64,000 nt of DNA from Candidatus Acutalibacter stercorigallinarum (GCA_019112625.1 DXIW01000013.1:32960-96959), one strand, 5' to 3'; numbered from the stretch's first letter, positions 1 through 10,001 are shown. A program made the numbers and translations. The notes: generated from the letters alone by a model not told the origin.

Positions 1-824
1 TCGTCGCCGTCGTAGATTGTCTCGGTGGAGCCGTCCTTGCGCCACAGGGAGAGGCCGGCGATGCGGGAGATGGACTCCACGGACAGGGTGCCCTCGGGGC
101 CCTGGAAGTCGGTATTGGCCCCGGCCTGGCCCAATTTAGAGTAGGTGAGGGTGACCAGCTTATCCGGGTACTCCATGGTGATGACCCCGGCCCCGTCCGC
201 GCCGCTTTCCAGCATCCGGGGGACGATTTGGAAGCGCTCGGGCCTGCCGAACAGGTACAGGGCGGGGTAGACGCAGTAGACCCCCAGGTCCATGAGGGCG
301 CCGGTCTCCAGCTTGGGGTTGAAGATGTTGGGCAGCTCCCCCTTCTGGTAGGCGTCCAGCTTGGAGGAGCGCTGGCAGAAGTCAATCTTCGCCAGGGAGA
401 TGGGGCCCAGCTGCTCCAGGGCCTCCTCCAGCAGTTTGCGCTGGGGGAGGTGGAGGAACATGATGGCCTCTAAAAACACCACGCCCTGGGCCGCGGCGAT
501 GGCCTGGAGTTCCCGGACCTTGGCCGCCTGGGCGCAGAGGGGCTTTTCGCAGATGACGTGCTTGCCGTGCTCCAAAAGCACCTTGCAGTGCTGGTAGTGG
601 AGGGCGTTGGGGCTGGCCACGTACACCGCGTCCACCTCCGGGGAGGCGGCCATGGCCTGGACGCTGGTAAAGGCCAGCTTCGCGCCGTGGCGGTCCGCGT
701 AGGCCCGGGCCCGCTCCTCGGTGCGGGAGTAGACGGCGGTGAGCTGCCACAGGCCGCTGTCTAAAGCGCCGTGGATGTATTCATCGGTGATCCAGCCGGA
801 GCCGATGGTGCCGAATCGCAGCAT
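1..824 (-). CDS. Gfo/Idh/MocA family oxidoreductase (3' end outside window)
   Basis: Reverse-strand translation from ATG at 824 (MLRFGTIGSGWITDEYIHGAL...EKPLCAQ...) has the Rossmann start and EKP motif of the family; not listed as one ORF because it runs off the window edge. Confidence 0.85.
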   Translation of the reverse strand, partial: MLRFGTIGSGWITDEYIHGALDSGLWQLTAVYSRTEERARAYADRHGAKLAFTSVQAMAASPEVDAVYVASPNALHYQHCKVLLEHGKHVICEKPLCAQAAKVRELQAIAAAQGVVFLEAIMFLHLPQRKLLEEALEQLGPISLAKIDFCQRSSKLDAYQKGELPNIFNPKLETGALMDLGVYCVYPALYLFGRPERFQIVPRMLESGADGAGVITMEYPDKLVTLTYSKLGQAGANTDFQGPEGTLSVESISRIAGLSLWRKDGSTETIYDGD

Positions 825-834
825 AGGGACCTCC

Positions 835-2043
835 TTACTCCACCAGATAGGCCGCGGTCTTGATGATCTCCTTGATGGCCTCCATGTCCTCTAAAACGGC
901 GTACTCCAGCTTGCCGTGGGCGTTGGCCCCGCCGGTGCAGATGTTGGGGCAGGGCAGGCCCATGTAGGAGAGCCGGGCCCCGTCGGTGCCGCCCCGGATG
1001 GGCAGGGTGATAGGCTCGACGCCGTTTTGCCGCATGGCCTTCTCCATGACCTCGATGACCTGGTAGTGGGGGAGGATCTGCTCCTTCATGTTGGAGTAGG
1101 TGTCTTTGATGGTGACCTTGACCGGCTGGCTGGGATATTTGACGTTGAGGTAGGCGGCGGCCTGCTCCATCAGGTCCTTCTTCTGCTGGAAGAGGGTTTT
1201 GTCGTGGTCCCGGATGAGGAACTGCATTTTGGTGTGCTCCACGTCGCCCTGGATGGCGTCCAGGTGGATAAAGCCCTCGTAGCCCTCGGTGAGCTCGGGC
1301 ACGGCCCCTTTGGGCAGCAGGGAGCAGTATTCCATGGCCACGGACATGGAGTTTATCATCTTGCCTTTGGCGGCGCCGGTGTGGATGCTGAAGCCGGTGA
1401 CCTCCACAGTGGCCGCGGCGGCGTTGAAGTTTTCGTACTCCAGCTCGCCCAGGAAGCCGCCGTCCACGGTGTAGGCGAAATCGCAGCCAAAGCCCGGCAC
1501 GTCGAAGTGGTCGGCGCCGGAGCCGATCTCCTCGTCGGGGGTGAAGCCCAGCTTGATGGCGCCGTGGGGCTTGTTCTCCCGGATAATCTCCGCGGCGGCG
1601 CAGAGGATCTCCGCCACGCCGGCCTTGTCGTCGCCCCCCAGGAGGGTGGTGCCGTCGGTGGTGATGATGGTCTTGCCTTTTTGCTGGAGCAGGGCGGGGA
1701 AATCGCTGGGGGACAGGGTGAGGCCGCTGGTGCCCAGGGGGATGTCGCCGCCGTCGTAGTTTTCGATGACCTGGGGGTTGACGTTCTCCCCGGAGACGCC
1801 GCCGTAGGTGTCCATGTGGGCGATGAAGCCCACGGTGGTGTTCCGCTCCGCGGTGGCGGGGATGGTGCCGTAGACGTAGCCCAGGTCGTCCATGTGGGCG
1901 TCGGCGATGCCCATGGCTTTCATCAGGTCGACGATGTGGGCCCCCAGGACTTTCTGGCCCGGGGTGCTGGGGACGGTGGTGCTGGTCTCGTCGGAAGCGG
2001 TGCTGTAGGAGACCAGGTCGAGAAAGGTTTCTTTGACGGACAT
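835..2043 (-). CDS. pepT: Peptidase T (tripeptide aminopeptidase, M20 family)
   Basis: 402 aa; GFIAHMDTYGG, GGDDKAGVAEIL and TPDEEIGSGADHFD motifs typical of PepT. Confidence 0.95.
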   Translation of the reverse strand: MSVKETFLDLVSYSTASDETSTTVPSTPGQKVLGAHIVDLMKAMGIADAHMDDLGYVYGTIPATAERNTTVGFIAHMDTYGGVSGENVNPQVIENYDGGDIPLGTSGLTLSPSDFPALLQQKGKTIITTDGTTLLGGDDKAGVAEILCAAAEIIRENKPHGAIKLGFTPDEEIGSGADHFDVPGFGCDFAYTVDGGFLGELEYENFNAAAATVEVTGFSIHTGAAKGKMINSMSVAMEYCSLLPKGAVPELTEGYEGFIHLDAIQGDVEHTKMQFLIRDHDKTLFQQKKDLMEQAAAYLNVKYPSQPVKVTIKDTYSNMKEQILPHYQVIEVMEKAMRQNGVEPITLPIRGGTDGARLSYMGLPCPNICTGGANAHGKLEYAVLEDMEAIKEIIKTAAYLVE

Positions 2044-2083
2044 GGGTGGTTACCTCGCTTTAGAATGGGATGTGGGGGAGCGG

Positions 2084-2962
2084 TCAGACTTCGCTCCAGT
2101 AGCGCTTTAAGTTGGCCAGGCCGATGCGCATGGCGTCCACGGCGGGCTCCATACCTTCGAACTCGATGGCGATAACGCCGTCGTACCCAGAGGCCTTTAA
2201 GATATGCAGACACTGTTTGACCGGTACGTTGCCCTGGCCCACGATGGTGCCCCGCAGGTAGTTGCCGCCCCGGGTCTGGAAGGCGCCCTCGCCGGGGTCG
2301 GCGTCGTTATAGCTGCGCCAGATGAAGTCCTTGGCGTGGACGTAGCGGGTGTAGGGGGCCACCCGGGCCACGGCCAGGGCGGGGTTTTCGTCGGCGCACA
2401 TAAAGTTGCCCATGTCGCACAGGAGGGCGAAGTTGGGGTGGTTGACCGCGGTGTAGAGTTTTTCCACCCGGTCGGAGTCCTGGGAGAAGAAGCCGTGGTT
2501 CTCCGTCATGGTCATGACGCCCTTGGAGGCGGCGTAGTCGGCCACCTCCCGGACGGCCTGGGCCAGGACGGGGATCAGGCTCTCGTAGCTGCAGGCCTTC
2601 TCGCCCTTGTAGCCCTGGGTGATGTCGTGGCGCATGCGGGGGGCCCCCAGGGCGGCGGCGATGTCCACGTTCTCCTTGACCCGCTGAATCTCCGCCTGGG
2701 TGTCGCCGCCGCTGCCGTTGAGGAAGTCGGCGCCGGTGGCGTAGGAGGAGAACACAAGGCCGCACTTCTCCGCCTCGGCCTTGAGCTCCGCCGCCCGCTG
2801 GAGGCGCTCCTCCTGGGTGGCGCAGTCGCCGAAGTTTACGAAGTCCACGGCCTCCACGGCGTCGAAGCCCAGCTCTTTGGCCTTGGCGATGGAGGACAGG
2901 GGGGTGAGCTCACCCTTGCGGATGGCGCTGAAAAAGCTGTAGATGCTGGCAGAAAACAACAT
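2084..2962 (-). CDS. Sugar phosphate isomerase/epimerase (xylose isomerase-like TIM barrel)
   Basis: MLFSASIYSFFSAIRKGELTP... with TENHG and HAKDF motifs; internal Met preferred as start. Confidence 0.8.
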   Translation of the reverse strand: MLFSASIYSFFSAIRKGELTPLSSIAKAKELGFDAVEAVDFVNFGDCATQEERLQRAAELKAEAEKCGLVFSSYATGADFLNGSGGDTQAEIQRVKENVDIAAALGAPRMRHDITQGYKGEKACSYESLIPVLAQAVREVADYAASKGVMTMTENHGFFSQDSDRVEKLYTAVNHPNFALLCDMGNFMCADENPALAVARVAPYTRYVHAKDFIWRSYNDADPGEGAFQTRGGNYLRGTIVGQGNVPVKQCLHILKASGYDGVIAIEFEGMEPAVDAMRIGLANLKRYWSEV

Positions 2963-3000
2963 GGTAAAAACTCCTCTCGAAAATATGGTTGTTAGGTTGG

Positions 3001-4077
3001 TCAATCGCCGAAGCTGATGCCGATCTGGCGGGCGGCCTGGATCTCGTCGCAGTCCACGGGCACGCCCTTGAGCTTGCCGGCTACGTCACCCAGGGGGACG
3101 GGGACGCACTGGCCGCCCACCATGCCCACCATGACGCCGAATTTCTTCTCTTTGATGAACCGGGCGGCGGTGGCCCCCAGGCGGGTGCACAGCACCCGGT
3201 CGTAGGCGCAGGGGCTGCCGCCCCGCTGGAAGTGGCCGGGCACGCAGACGCGGATCTCGTTGTCCACCTTGCCGGCCAGCTCCTCGGCGATGCGGTACAC
3301 GATGGAGGGGTGGGGGAAGTTCTCCCGGGCCTTTTTCCGCTCCTTTTTGGTGAGGGCGGCCTCCTCTTTGGAGATGGCCCCTTCGGCCACCGCCAGGATG
3401 GAGAATTTCTTCCCGGCCTTGATGCGGTCGTTGAGGCATTTGGCCACCTTGTCGATGTCGTAGGGGATTTCGGGCAGGAGGATCACGTCGGCGCCGCCGG
3501 CGATGCCCGCGGACAAAGTGAGCCAGCCCACCTTGTGGCCCATGACCTCCACGATGAACACCCGGCCGTGGGAGGTGGCGGTGGTGTGGATGCAGTCGAT
3601 GACGTTGGTGGCGATCTCCACCGCGCTGTGGAAGCCGAAGGTCACGTCGGTGCCCCAGATGTCGTTGTCGATGGTCTTGGGCAGGTGGATGACGTTGAGG
3701 CCCTCCTCCCGCAGGAGATTGGCAGTCTTTTGGGTGCCGTTGCCGCCTAAAATCACCAGGCAGTCCAGCTTCATCTTCTTGTAGTTGTCCTTCATGTTCT
3801 TGACCTTGTCCACGCTGTTCTCGTCGATGACGCGGATGGTCTTGAAGGGCTGGCGGGAGGTGCCCAGCAGGGTGCCGCCCAGGGTGAGGATGCCGGAGAA
3901 ATCCTCGGGTTTCATCAATTTGTACTCCCCGAAGATCAGCCCCTTGTAGCCGTCCCGGATGCCGTAAATCTCCACGTCTTTCCCAAACTCGGTGTACAGG
4001 CCTTTGGCCACGCCCCGGATGGCGGCGTTGAGGCCCTGGCAGTCGCCGCCGCTGGTAAGGATACCCACTCTCTTCAT
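3001..4077 (-). CDS. 6-phosphofructokinase family (GGNGT subgroup)
   Basis: MKRVGILTSGGDCQGLNAAIRG, LGGNGTQKTAN, LPKTIDNDIWGTD motifs. Confidence 0.9.
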   Translation of the reverse strand: MKRVGILTSGGDCQGLNAAIRGVAKGLYTEFGKDVEIYGIRDGYKGLIFGEYKLMKPEDFSGILTLGGTLLGTSRQPFKTIRVIDENSVDKVKNMKDNYKKMKLDCLVILGGNGTQKTANLLREEGLNVIHLPKTIDNDIWGTDVTFGFHSAVEIATNVIDCIHTTATSHGRVFIVEVMGHKVGWLTLSAGIAGGADVILLPEIPYDIDKVAKCLNDRIKAGKKFSILAVAEGAISKEEAALTKKERKKARENFPHPSIVYRIAEELAGKVDNEIRVCVPGHFQRGGSPCAYDRVLCTRLGATAARFIKEKKFGVMVGMVGGQCVPVPLGDVAGKLKGVPVDCDEIQAARQIGISFGD

Positions 4078-4139
4078 TTTGCTTTCCTCCTGTTTTCCAA
4101 AAAATACGGACTGTGATAAGTAGGGCAGCGAAGGGGCGG

Positions 4140-6254
4140 TTACTGGCCCGCGTCCTCCGCGGAATGGATGGGGATCAGCGGGCTGTCTTTCTCCACCCGC
4201 TGCAGTTCCTTCAGCCGGTCCTGGGCCCGGCGGTAGAAGGTGAGCTGGCAGCTGAAGGCTGTCTTGCCCCGGCGGTCCACGTGCTTATAGGTGGTGTCGG
4301 GGAGCATCATACGGGCGTTGGTGTTGTCCTGAAGGAAGGTGTCCAGGGTCTCGAAGGCCCGCTGCTTCAAATCCTCCTCCTCGATGGGGAACACCAGCTC
4401 CACCCGGCGGTCCAGGTTCCGGGGCATCCAGTCGGCGCTGCCCATGTAGATCTTGGGGTCGCCGGCGTTCTCGAAGCGGAAGATGCGGCTGTGTTCTAGG
4501 AGCTGGCCCACAATGCTGATGACAGTGATGTTCTCGCTGACGCCGGGGAGGCCCGGGATGAGGCAGCAGATGCCCCGGACCACCAGCTTCACCGGCACGC
4601 CGGCCTGGGAGGCCTGGTACAGAAGGCCGATGATCTCCGGGTCCACCAGGGAGTTGACCTTGGCGGTGATGCCGCAGGGCAGGCCCTTTTTGGCGTTCTC
4701 GGTCTCCTCTTTGATGCGGCGGACAAAGAAGCTGCGCATGCCGTGGGGCGCCACCACGAAGTGCTGGTACTCCGGGGGACGGGAGTAGCCGGTGATGACG
4801 TTGAACAGGGAGGAGGCGTCGGCGCCGTACTGGCTGTTGCAGGTGAACAGGCCCATGTCGGTGTAGATTTTGGCGGTGGAGTCGTTGTAGTTGCCGGTGC
4901 CCAGGTGCAGGTAGCGGCGGATGCCGTCCTCCTCCCGGCGGACCACCAGGGCGATCTTGCAGTGGGTCTTGAGACCCTGGAGGCCGTAGATCACGTGGCA
5001 GCCGGCCTTTTCCAGCTTATTGGCCCAGTTGATGTTGTTCTCCTCGTCGAAGCGGGCTTTGAGCTCTACCAGCACGGTGACCTGCTTGCCGTTTTCCGCG
5101 GCCTTGATGAGGGCGGCGATGATGGGGGAGTTGCCGGACACCCGGTACAAGGTCTGCTTGATGGCCAGCACGTCCTCGTCCTCGGCGGCCTGCTCGATGA
5201 ATTTTACCACGCAGTCGAAGCTCTCGTAGGGGTGGTGGACCAGGCGGTCCTTCTCCCGGATGGCGGCGAACAGGTCGTCATAGCCCCAGAAGTCGGCGGC
5301 GGGCACCGGGGTGATGGGCTTGAAGCACAGGTCCTCGCAGCCCTTGATGCCGGCGAATTTGGAGAGGAAGGTCAGGTCCAGAGGGCCGGGGACCTCGTAG
5401 ATCTCGCTCTTTTTGATCTTCAGCATGTCGATGAGGAAGGAGCGGATGCTCTTGTCGCAGTGGAGCAGCAGTTCCAGGCGCACGGGGCGGCCCCGCTTCC
5501 GGCGCTTGATGGACTTCTTCACCTCGCTCATGAAGTCCTCGGCTTCCTCGTCGATCTCCAGGTCGGAGTCCCGGGTGATGCGGAAGGGGCAGGCGGCCTT
5601 GATCTCATGGAGCTCGAAGAGCTCGTCCAGCTTATAGATGATGATGTCCTCTAAAAGAGTGAAGGCCCGGCCCTCCTGGGAGGGGAGCTCTAAAAAGCGG
5701 GGGAGGATGGAGGGCACCTGGACGATGGCGAAGTTCTTCTCCTCCTTGCGCTCTTTGGATTTGAGGTACACGGCGATGTTCAGGGTCTTGTTGGCCAGCA
5801 TGGGGAAGGGGCGGCTGCCGTCTACCGCCAGGGGGGTGAGGACCGGGAAGAGGATCTGCCGGAAGTACTGGGAGATGTAATCCAGCTGTTCCGGGGTCAT
5901 GTCCTGGCAGCGGAGGAAACGCAGGCCCTGCTTCGCCATGGCCGGGCCGATGGACCGGTGCAGGCAGGAGTACTGGCGCTCCATGAATTTGTGGGCTTTT
6001 TCCTCCAAAAGGGGGAGAAGCTCCTGGGGGGTGAGGTCGAAATCGTTTTTGCTTTTATAGTTGGAGTTGACCTGGGCCTTGACCCCGGCCACCCGCACCA
6101 TGAAGAATTCGTCCAGGTTGGAGCCGGTGATGGCCAGAAAGCGCAGGCGCTCCATGAGGGGGTTCTCCTTTTTCGTGGCCTCCTCCAGGACACGGGCGTT
6201 GAAGTCCATCCAGCTCAGCTCGCGGTTGTAATAGGGCAGTTTTTTCTCCGGCAT
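4140..6254 (-). CDS. ppk1: Polyphosphate kinase 1
   Basis: 704 aa; YYNRELSWMDFNARVLEEA, full PPK1 domain layout including HLGTGNYND and MGSADWMPRNLDRRVE. Confidence 0.96.
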   Translation of the reverse strand: MPEKKLPYYNRELSWMDFNARVLEEATKKENPLMERLRFLAITGSNLDEFFMVRVAGVKAQVNSNYKSKNDFDLTPQELLPLLEEKAHKFMERQYSCLHRSIGPAMAKQGLRFLRCQDMTPEQLDYISQYFRQILFPVLTPLAVDGSRPFPMLANKTLNIAVYLKSKERKEEKNFAIVQVPSILPRFLELPSQEGRAFTLLEDIIIYKLDELFELHEIKAACPFRITRDSDLEIDEEAEDFMSEVKKSIKRRKRGRPVRLELLLHCDKSIRSFLIDMLKIKKSEIYEVPGPLDLTFLSKFAGIKGCEDLCFKPITPVPAADFWGYDDLFAAIREKDRLVHHPYESFDCVVKFIEQAAEDEDVLAIKQTLYRVSGNSPIIAALIKAAENGKQVTVLVELKARFDEENNINWANKLEKAGCHVIYGLQGLKTHCKIALVVRREEDGIRRYLHLGTGNYNDSTAKIYTDMGLFTCNSQYGADASSLFNVITGYSRPPEYQHFVVAPHGMRSFFVRRIKEETENAKKGLPCGITAKVNSLVDPEIIGLLYQASQAGVPVKLVVRGICCLIPGLPGVSENITVISIVGQLLEHSRIFRFENAGDPKIYMGSADWMPRNLDRRVELVFPIEEEDLKQRAFETLDTFLQDNTNARMMLPDTTYKHVDRRGKTAFSCQLTFYRRAQDRLKELQRVEKDSPLIPIHSAEDAGQ

Positions 6255-6290
6255 GGGGTTCCGTCCTTTCTCTATGGTTGAAAACAGGTG

Positions 6291-7838
6291 TTATGACAGC
6301 ATGGTGAGCTTGACCGTGAGCTCGGGGGAAAGGCCGAACACATCGGTGAAGAAGGCGGCGGACTCCCGGAAGGACCAGCGCTCCAGCAGGGTGTTGCCGG
6401 AGGCCTCCGCCTTGAAGATGACCCGGTCCTCCTCCATGGAGACCTTCAGGTCCCGGAGCTTGGCCCGGTGGGATTTGTCCAGGGCGTTGGCCATGCGGAA
6501 CATGGCGGCCAGCTTGGAGATGACCAGCTTTTCCTCGTTGGGCAGCAGGGAGAAGTCGGGGTTTTCCTCCACCGCCAGGTTGTTGGAGATGCTGCCGGCC
6601 ACGAAGGCCACCTCCAGCACCTCGCTGCTGGAGAGGCCGAAGATGTCCATGCCCTTGATGAGGTCGAAGGTGCAGCGGTTGTGCTGCCGCACGCTGACGA
6701 ACCTTCCGCAGCTGTGGAGGGTGGCGGCCAGCTGTAAAATCAGGCGCTTGGAGGGGTCCAGGCCGTGGACCCGCTTCATCTTGTCGAAGATCTTGCAGGC
6801 AAAATCGCCGATAAAGCGGCAGTGGTCCAGGTCGCAGCCAAAGCGCAGGGCGGTCTGCTCGGCGCAGGCCAGGGCGCTCTGCTGCAGGTAGGCGTCCCAC
6901 TCGGCGCCGGCCTTGGGGATGAGCAGGTAGCGCACCACGGCCTCGGAGATGTCCACCACCGGGGCCAGGAAGCTCTTGGCGCCGGGGCAGAACCGCAGCA
7001 TGCCGTGGTAGATGAACAGTGCCGTGTACAGTACGGCGGCCTTCTCCTCGGGGATGGCGAAGCGGGTGGCGATGCTCTCGGCGGTGAGGGAGCGCACCGA
7101 CTGGAACAGGGCGGAGAGCTTGGCCGTGGGGATGGCGGGGACGGGAGTGGCCAGGGCCCCGCAGAGCTTGGTCACCAGGCCGATCTGGGAGCCGGTGAGG
7201 ACCAGGTTCTGCACCTGGAAGGATGCGATGTCCACGCGGTTGAGGATGGTGTCCATGTACTCCTCCAGGATGATGTGGAAGTCCTCCGCCCGGGTGCGCA
7301 GGCCCCGGAGCACGTCGTGGAGCTTGGAGGCGCCCATGGAGATGTTCTGGGAGTAGATGATCTTGGTGCCGTCGAACACGGCCACGCCGATGCTGCCCGA
7401 GCCGATGTAGGCGATCATGGTGTTGCCGGACAGGGGCGGGCGGCCCGACAGCTTTTTGATGATCTCGGAGTAGATATAGGCCTTCTCCTGGCTGTCCTCC
7501 AGCACCTGGACCTCCAGGCCGTTGCGCACCCGGAGCTGGTCGGCCACCAGGGAGCGGTTTCTGGCCTCCCGCAGGGCGGTGCAGGAGATGACCTTGGGTT
7601 TTTCGACACGGTAGGAGAGCAGGGCCGCGGAGAATTTCCCCAGGACGGCGGAGAGCTCCCGGAGGCTCTCGAAGCTGATGAGCCCGTCGGCGAACACGTC
7701 GTGGCCCAGGCCCACGGGGTATTCCAGCTGGTCCAGGGTGACCACCTGGTCCTTGCTGAGCTGGGACACGTGCATGCGCACATTGTTGGAACCGATCTCG
7801 ATGACGGCCGCAGTGCGGGCGGCGCTTTTTTTGTTCAA
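6291..7838 (-). CDS. ppx: Exopolyphosphatase, Ppx/GppA family
   Basis: AAVIEIGSNNVRMHV, AYIGSGSIGVAVFDG motifs and C-terminal HD-like region; likely TTG start at 7838 preceded by GGAGGGG; the ORF upstream of that is out of family. Confidence 0.85.
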   Translation of the reverse strand: MNKKSAARTAAVIEIGSNNVRMHVSQLSKDQVVTLDQLEYPVGLGHDVFADGLISFESLRELSAVLGKFSAALLSYRVEKPKVISCTALREARNRSLVADQLRVRNGLEVQVLEDSQEKAYIYSEIIKKLSGRPPLSGNTMIAYIGSGSIGVAVFDGTKIIYSQNISMGASKLHDVLRGLRTRAEDFHIILEEYMDTILNRVDIASFQVQNLVLTGSQIGLVTKLCGALATPVPAIPTAKLSALFQSVRSLTAESIATRFAIPEEKAAVLYTALFIYHGMLRFCPGAKSFLAPVVDISEAVVRYLLIPKAGAEWDAYLQQSALACAEQTALRFGCDLDHCRFIGDFACKIFDKMKRVHGLDPSKRLILQLAATLHSCGRFVSVRQHNRCTFDLIKGMDIFGLSSSEVLEVAFVAGSISNNLAVEENPDFSLLPNEEKLVISKLAAMFRMANALDKSHRAKLRDLKVSMEEDRVIFKAEASGNTLLERWSFRESAAFFTDVFGLSPELTVKLTMLS

Positions 7839-7972
7839 GGACGACCCCTCCAAAACTTGCAGATTCTTTGATACATTATACCAAATCCTGGCCGGAGATT
7901 CAAACATAGTTTTGCGGAACTTACCTATTTTTAACAGAAAATTTTTTCTCGCAAAAAAATCGCAAAAAGGGG

Positions 7973-8001
7973 TTGATTTTTCGGGAAGGATTCGATATAA
8001 T
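7973..8001 (+). promoter_or_regulatory. Promoter for tRNA-Ser
   Basis: TTGATT - 17 nt - TATAAT, 20 nt before the tRNA 5' end. Confidence 0.75.
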
Positions 8002-8021
8002 ATTAAAGCCGTCAAGGATAC

Positions 8022-8108
8022 GGAGAGGTATTCTAATTGGTAAGGAGCCACATTGGAAATGTGGTGTGCCGCAAGGCATTGTGCGTTCGAGTCGCATCCT
8101 CTCCGCCA
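8022..8108 (+). tRNA. tRNA-Ser (GGA anticodon), CCA encoded
   Basis: GGAGAGG/CCTCTCC acceptor, anticodon stem CCACA-TTGGAAA-TGTGG, long variable arm, TTCGAGT loop. Confidence 0.95.
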
Positions 8109-8109
8109 T

Positions 8110-8144
8110 GCCGGGGCAAAGGAAACTTTGCTCCGGCTTTTTTG
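8110..8144 (+). terminator. Rho-independent terminator after tRNA-Ser
   Basis: GCCGGGGCAAAG-GAAA-CTTTGCTCCGGC followed by T-run. Confidence 0.9.
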
Positions 8145-8271
8145 TTTTCGCGGGGGGCGGTTTTCCCCGGGAAGTTTATTTTTTTCTTGCAGATTCGGCT
8201 GTTCTGCGGTATGATAAGAGGAAAGCGACCAACGAAAGGGAGGGAGCAGTTTCCCGTAAACTGCGCTGCAC

Positions 8272-9666
8272 ATGAAACGAGAAGAAGTAGCTGCGTTTTA
8301 CCGCGACCTGGACGCCTACGCCGGCAAGACGGTGACCGTCTGCGGGTGGGCCAGGTCCATCCGTGACTCCAAGGCACTGGGCTTTATCGACCTGAATGAC
8401 GGCACCTGCTTTAAGGGTGTGCAGGTGGTGTTCGAGGCGGACAAGCTGGAGAATTATAAAGAGATCGCCGCCCAGAACGTGGGCGCCGCCCTGGTGGTGA
8501 CCGGCACCCTGCTGGCCACCCCCGAGGCCAAGCAGCCCTTTGAGATCCACGCCACGAACATTGTGGTGGAGGGGCCCTCCACCCCGGAGTACCCCCTGCA
8601 GAAGAAGCGCCACACTGTGGAGTACCTGCGGACCATCGCCCACCTGCGGCCCCGGACCAACCTGTTCAGCGCGGCCTTCCGCATCCGGTCCGCGGCGGCC
8701 TTCGGCATCCACAAGTTCTTCCAGGAGAACGGGTTCGTCTACGCCCACACGCCCATTATCACCGGCAGCGACTGCGAGGGCGCGGGGGAGATGTTCCAGG
8801 TGACCACCCTGGACCTGGAGGACCTGCCCAAGGGCGAGGACGGGACTGTGGACTATAAGAAGGATTTCTTCGAGAAGCCCACGTCTCTGACGGTCTCTGG
8901 CCAGCTGGAGGCGGAGTGCATGGCCATGGCCTTCGGCAAGGTGTACACCTTCGGGCCCACCTTCCGGGCGGAGCGCTCTTACACCCAGCGCCACGCCGCG
9001 GAGTTCTGGATGATCGAGCCGGAGATGGCCTTCGCCGACCTGACCGACGACATGGACGTGATCGAGGCGGCTATCAAATATGTGATCAACTACGTGATGG
9101 AGGCCTGCCCCCAGGATATGGCCTTCTGCAACCAGTTTGTGGACAAGGGGCTGCTGGAGCGGCTGCGCCACGTGGCTTCCTCGGACTTTGTGCGGGTGAG
9201 CTACACCGAGGCGGTGAAGATTCTGGAGCCCCACAACGACGAGTTTGAGTACAAGGTCTCCTGGGGCTGCGATTTGCAGACGGAGCACGAGAAGTTCCTG
9301 ACGGAGAAGCACTTTGGCAAGCCGGTGTTCGTCACCGACTACCCCAAGGAGATCAAGGCCTTTTACATGCGCCTCAACGACGACAACAAGACTGTGGCCG
9401 CCACCGACCTGCTGGTCCCCGGCATTGGGGAGCTGGTGGGCGCCAGCCAGCGCGAGGAGCGGTATGACGTGCTGCTCCAGCGCATCCACGAGCTGGGGCT
9501 GAATGAGGAGGACTACTGGTGGTATTTGGACCTGCGGCGCTTTGGCGGCAACAAGCACGCGGGCTTCGGCATTGGCTTTGAGCGGCTGGTGATGTACCTG
9601 ACCGGCATCGCCAACATCCGGGACGTGCTGCCGTTCCCCCGGACCACTGGTTCGGCGGAGTTCTGA
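8272..9666 (+). CDS. asnS: Asparaginyl-tRNA synthetase
   Basis: 464 aa; class II motifs; C-terminus [34 protein letters not shown]. Confidence 0.96.
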   Translation: MKREEVAAFYRDLDAYAGKTVTVCGWARSIRDSKALGFIDLNDGTCFKGVQVVFEADKLENYKEIAAQNVGAALVVTGTLLATPEAKQPFEIHATNIVVEGPSTPEYPLQKKRHTVEYLRTIAHLRPRTNLFSAAFRIRSAAAFGIHKFFQENGFVYAHTPIITGSDCEGAGEMFQVTTLDLEDLPKGEDGTVDYKKDFFEKPTSLTVSGQLEAECMAMAFGKVYTFGPTFRAERSYTQRHAAEFWMIEPEMAFADLTDDMDVIEAAIKYVINYVMEACPQDMAFCNQFVDKGLLERLRHVASSDFVRVSYTEAVKILEPHNDEFEYKVSWGCDLQTEHEKFLTEKHFGKPVFVTDYPKEIKAFYMRLNDDNKTVAATDLLVPGIGELVGASQREERYDVLLQRIHELGLNEEDYWWYLDLRRFGGNKHAGFGIGFERLVMYLTGIANIRDVLPFPRTTGSAEF

Positions 9667-9679
9667 GAGAGATAGGGAA

Positions 9680-9709
9680 GAGGGAGGCGGTGGCCTCCCT
9701 CTTTTTTTG
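9680..9709 (+). terminator. Terminator after asnS
   Basis: GAGGGAGGC-GGTG-GCCTCCCTC then T-run. Confidence 0.9.
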
Positions 9710-9748
9710 CGGCGGGGAAAAGATCGGAAAATTTTTCTCGAATTTGCC

Positions 9749-9777
9749 TTGACAAAGAGGGCGCGATTGCATATAAT
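9749..9777 (+). promoter_or_regulatory. Promoter for the tRNA-Gly/tRNA-Cys unit
   Basis: TTGACA - 17 nt - TATAAT. Confidence 0.9.
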
Positions 9778-9803
9778 ATAAAAGTCGCTGAAATACAACA
9801 AGC

Positions 9804-9879
9804 GCGGGAGTAGCTCATCTGGTAGAGCGCCACCTTGCCAAGGTGGAGGTAGCGAGTTCGAGCCTCGTCTTCCGCTCCA
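9804..9879 (+). tRNA. tRNA-Gly (GCC anticodon), CCA encoded
   Basis: GCGGGAG acceptor, CCACC-TTGCCAA-GGTGG anticodon arm, cloverleaf complete. Confidence 0.96.
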
Positions 9880-9882
9880 AGC

Positions 9883-9919
9883 GAAGAAAAGACGCACCAC
9901 ACGGGAGCGTCTTTTCTTC
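9883..9919. repeat. Perfect 13-bp inverted repeat between two tRNA genes
   Basis: GAAGAAAAGACGC - 11 nt - GCGTCTTTTCTTC. Confidence 0.9.
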
Positions 9920-9925
9920 AACAGT

Positions 9926-10000
9926 GGTGACATAGCCAAGTGGTAAGGCAAAGGTCTGCAAAACCTTCATTCCCCGGTTCAAATCCGGGTGTCACCTCCA
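9926..10000 (+). tRNA. tRNA-Cys (GCA anticodon), CCA encoded
   Basis: GGTGACA/TGTCACC acceptor, AAGGT-CTGCAAA-ACCTT anticodon arm, CCGGTTCAAATCCGG T arm. Confidence 0.96.
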
Positions 10001-10001
10001 C

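Noticed and set aside
916-2175. 419-aa plus-strand ORF over pepT
   Set aside because: V/G/D/H-biased shadow of pepT.
8176-9951. 591-aa minus-strand ORF antisense to asnS and across tRNA-Gly
   Set aside because: Overlaps tRNA and asnS, no family motifs; shadow ORF.
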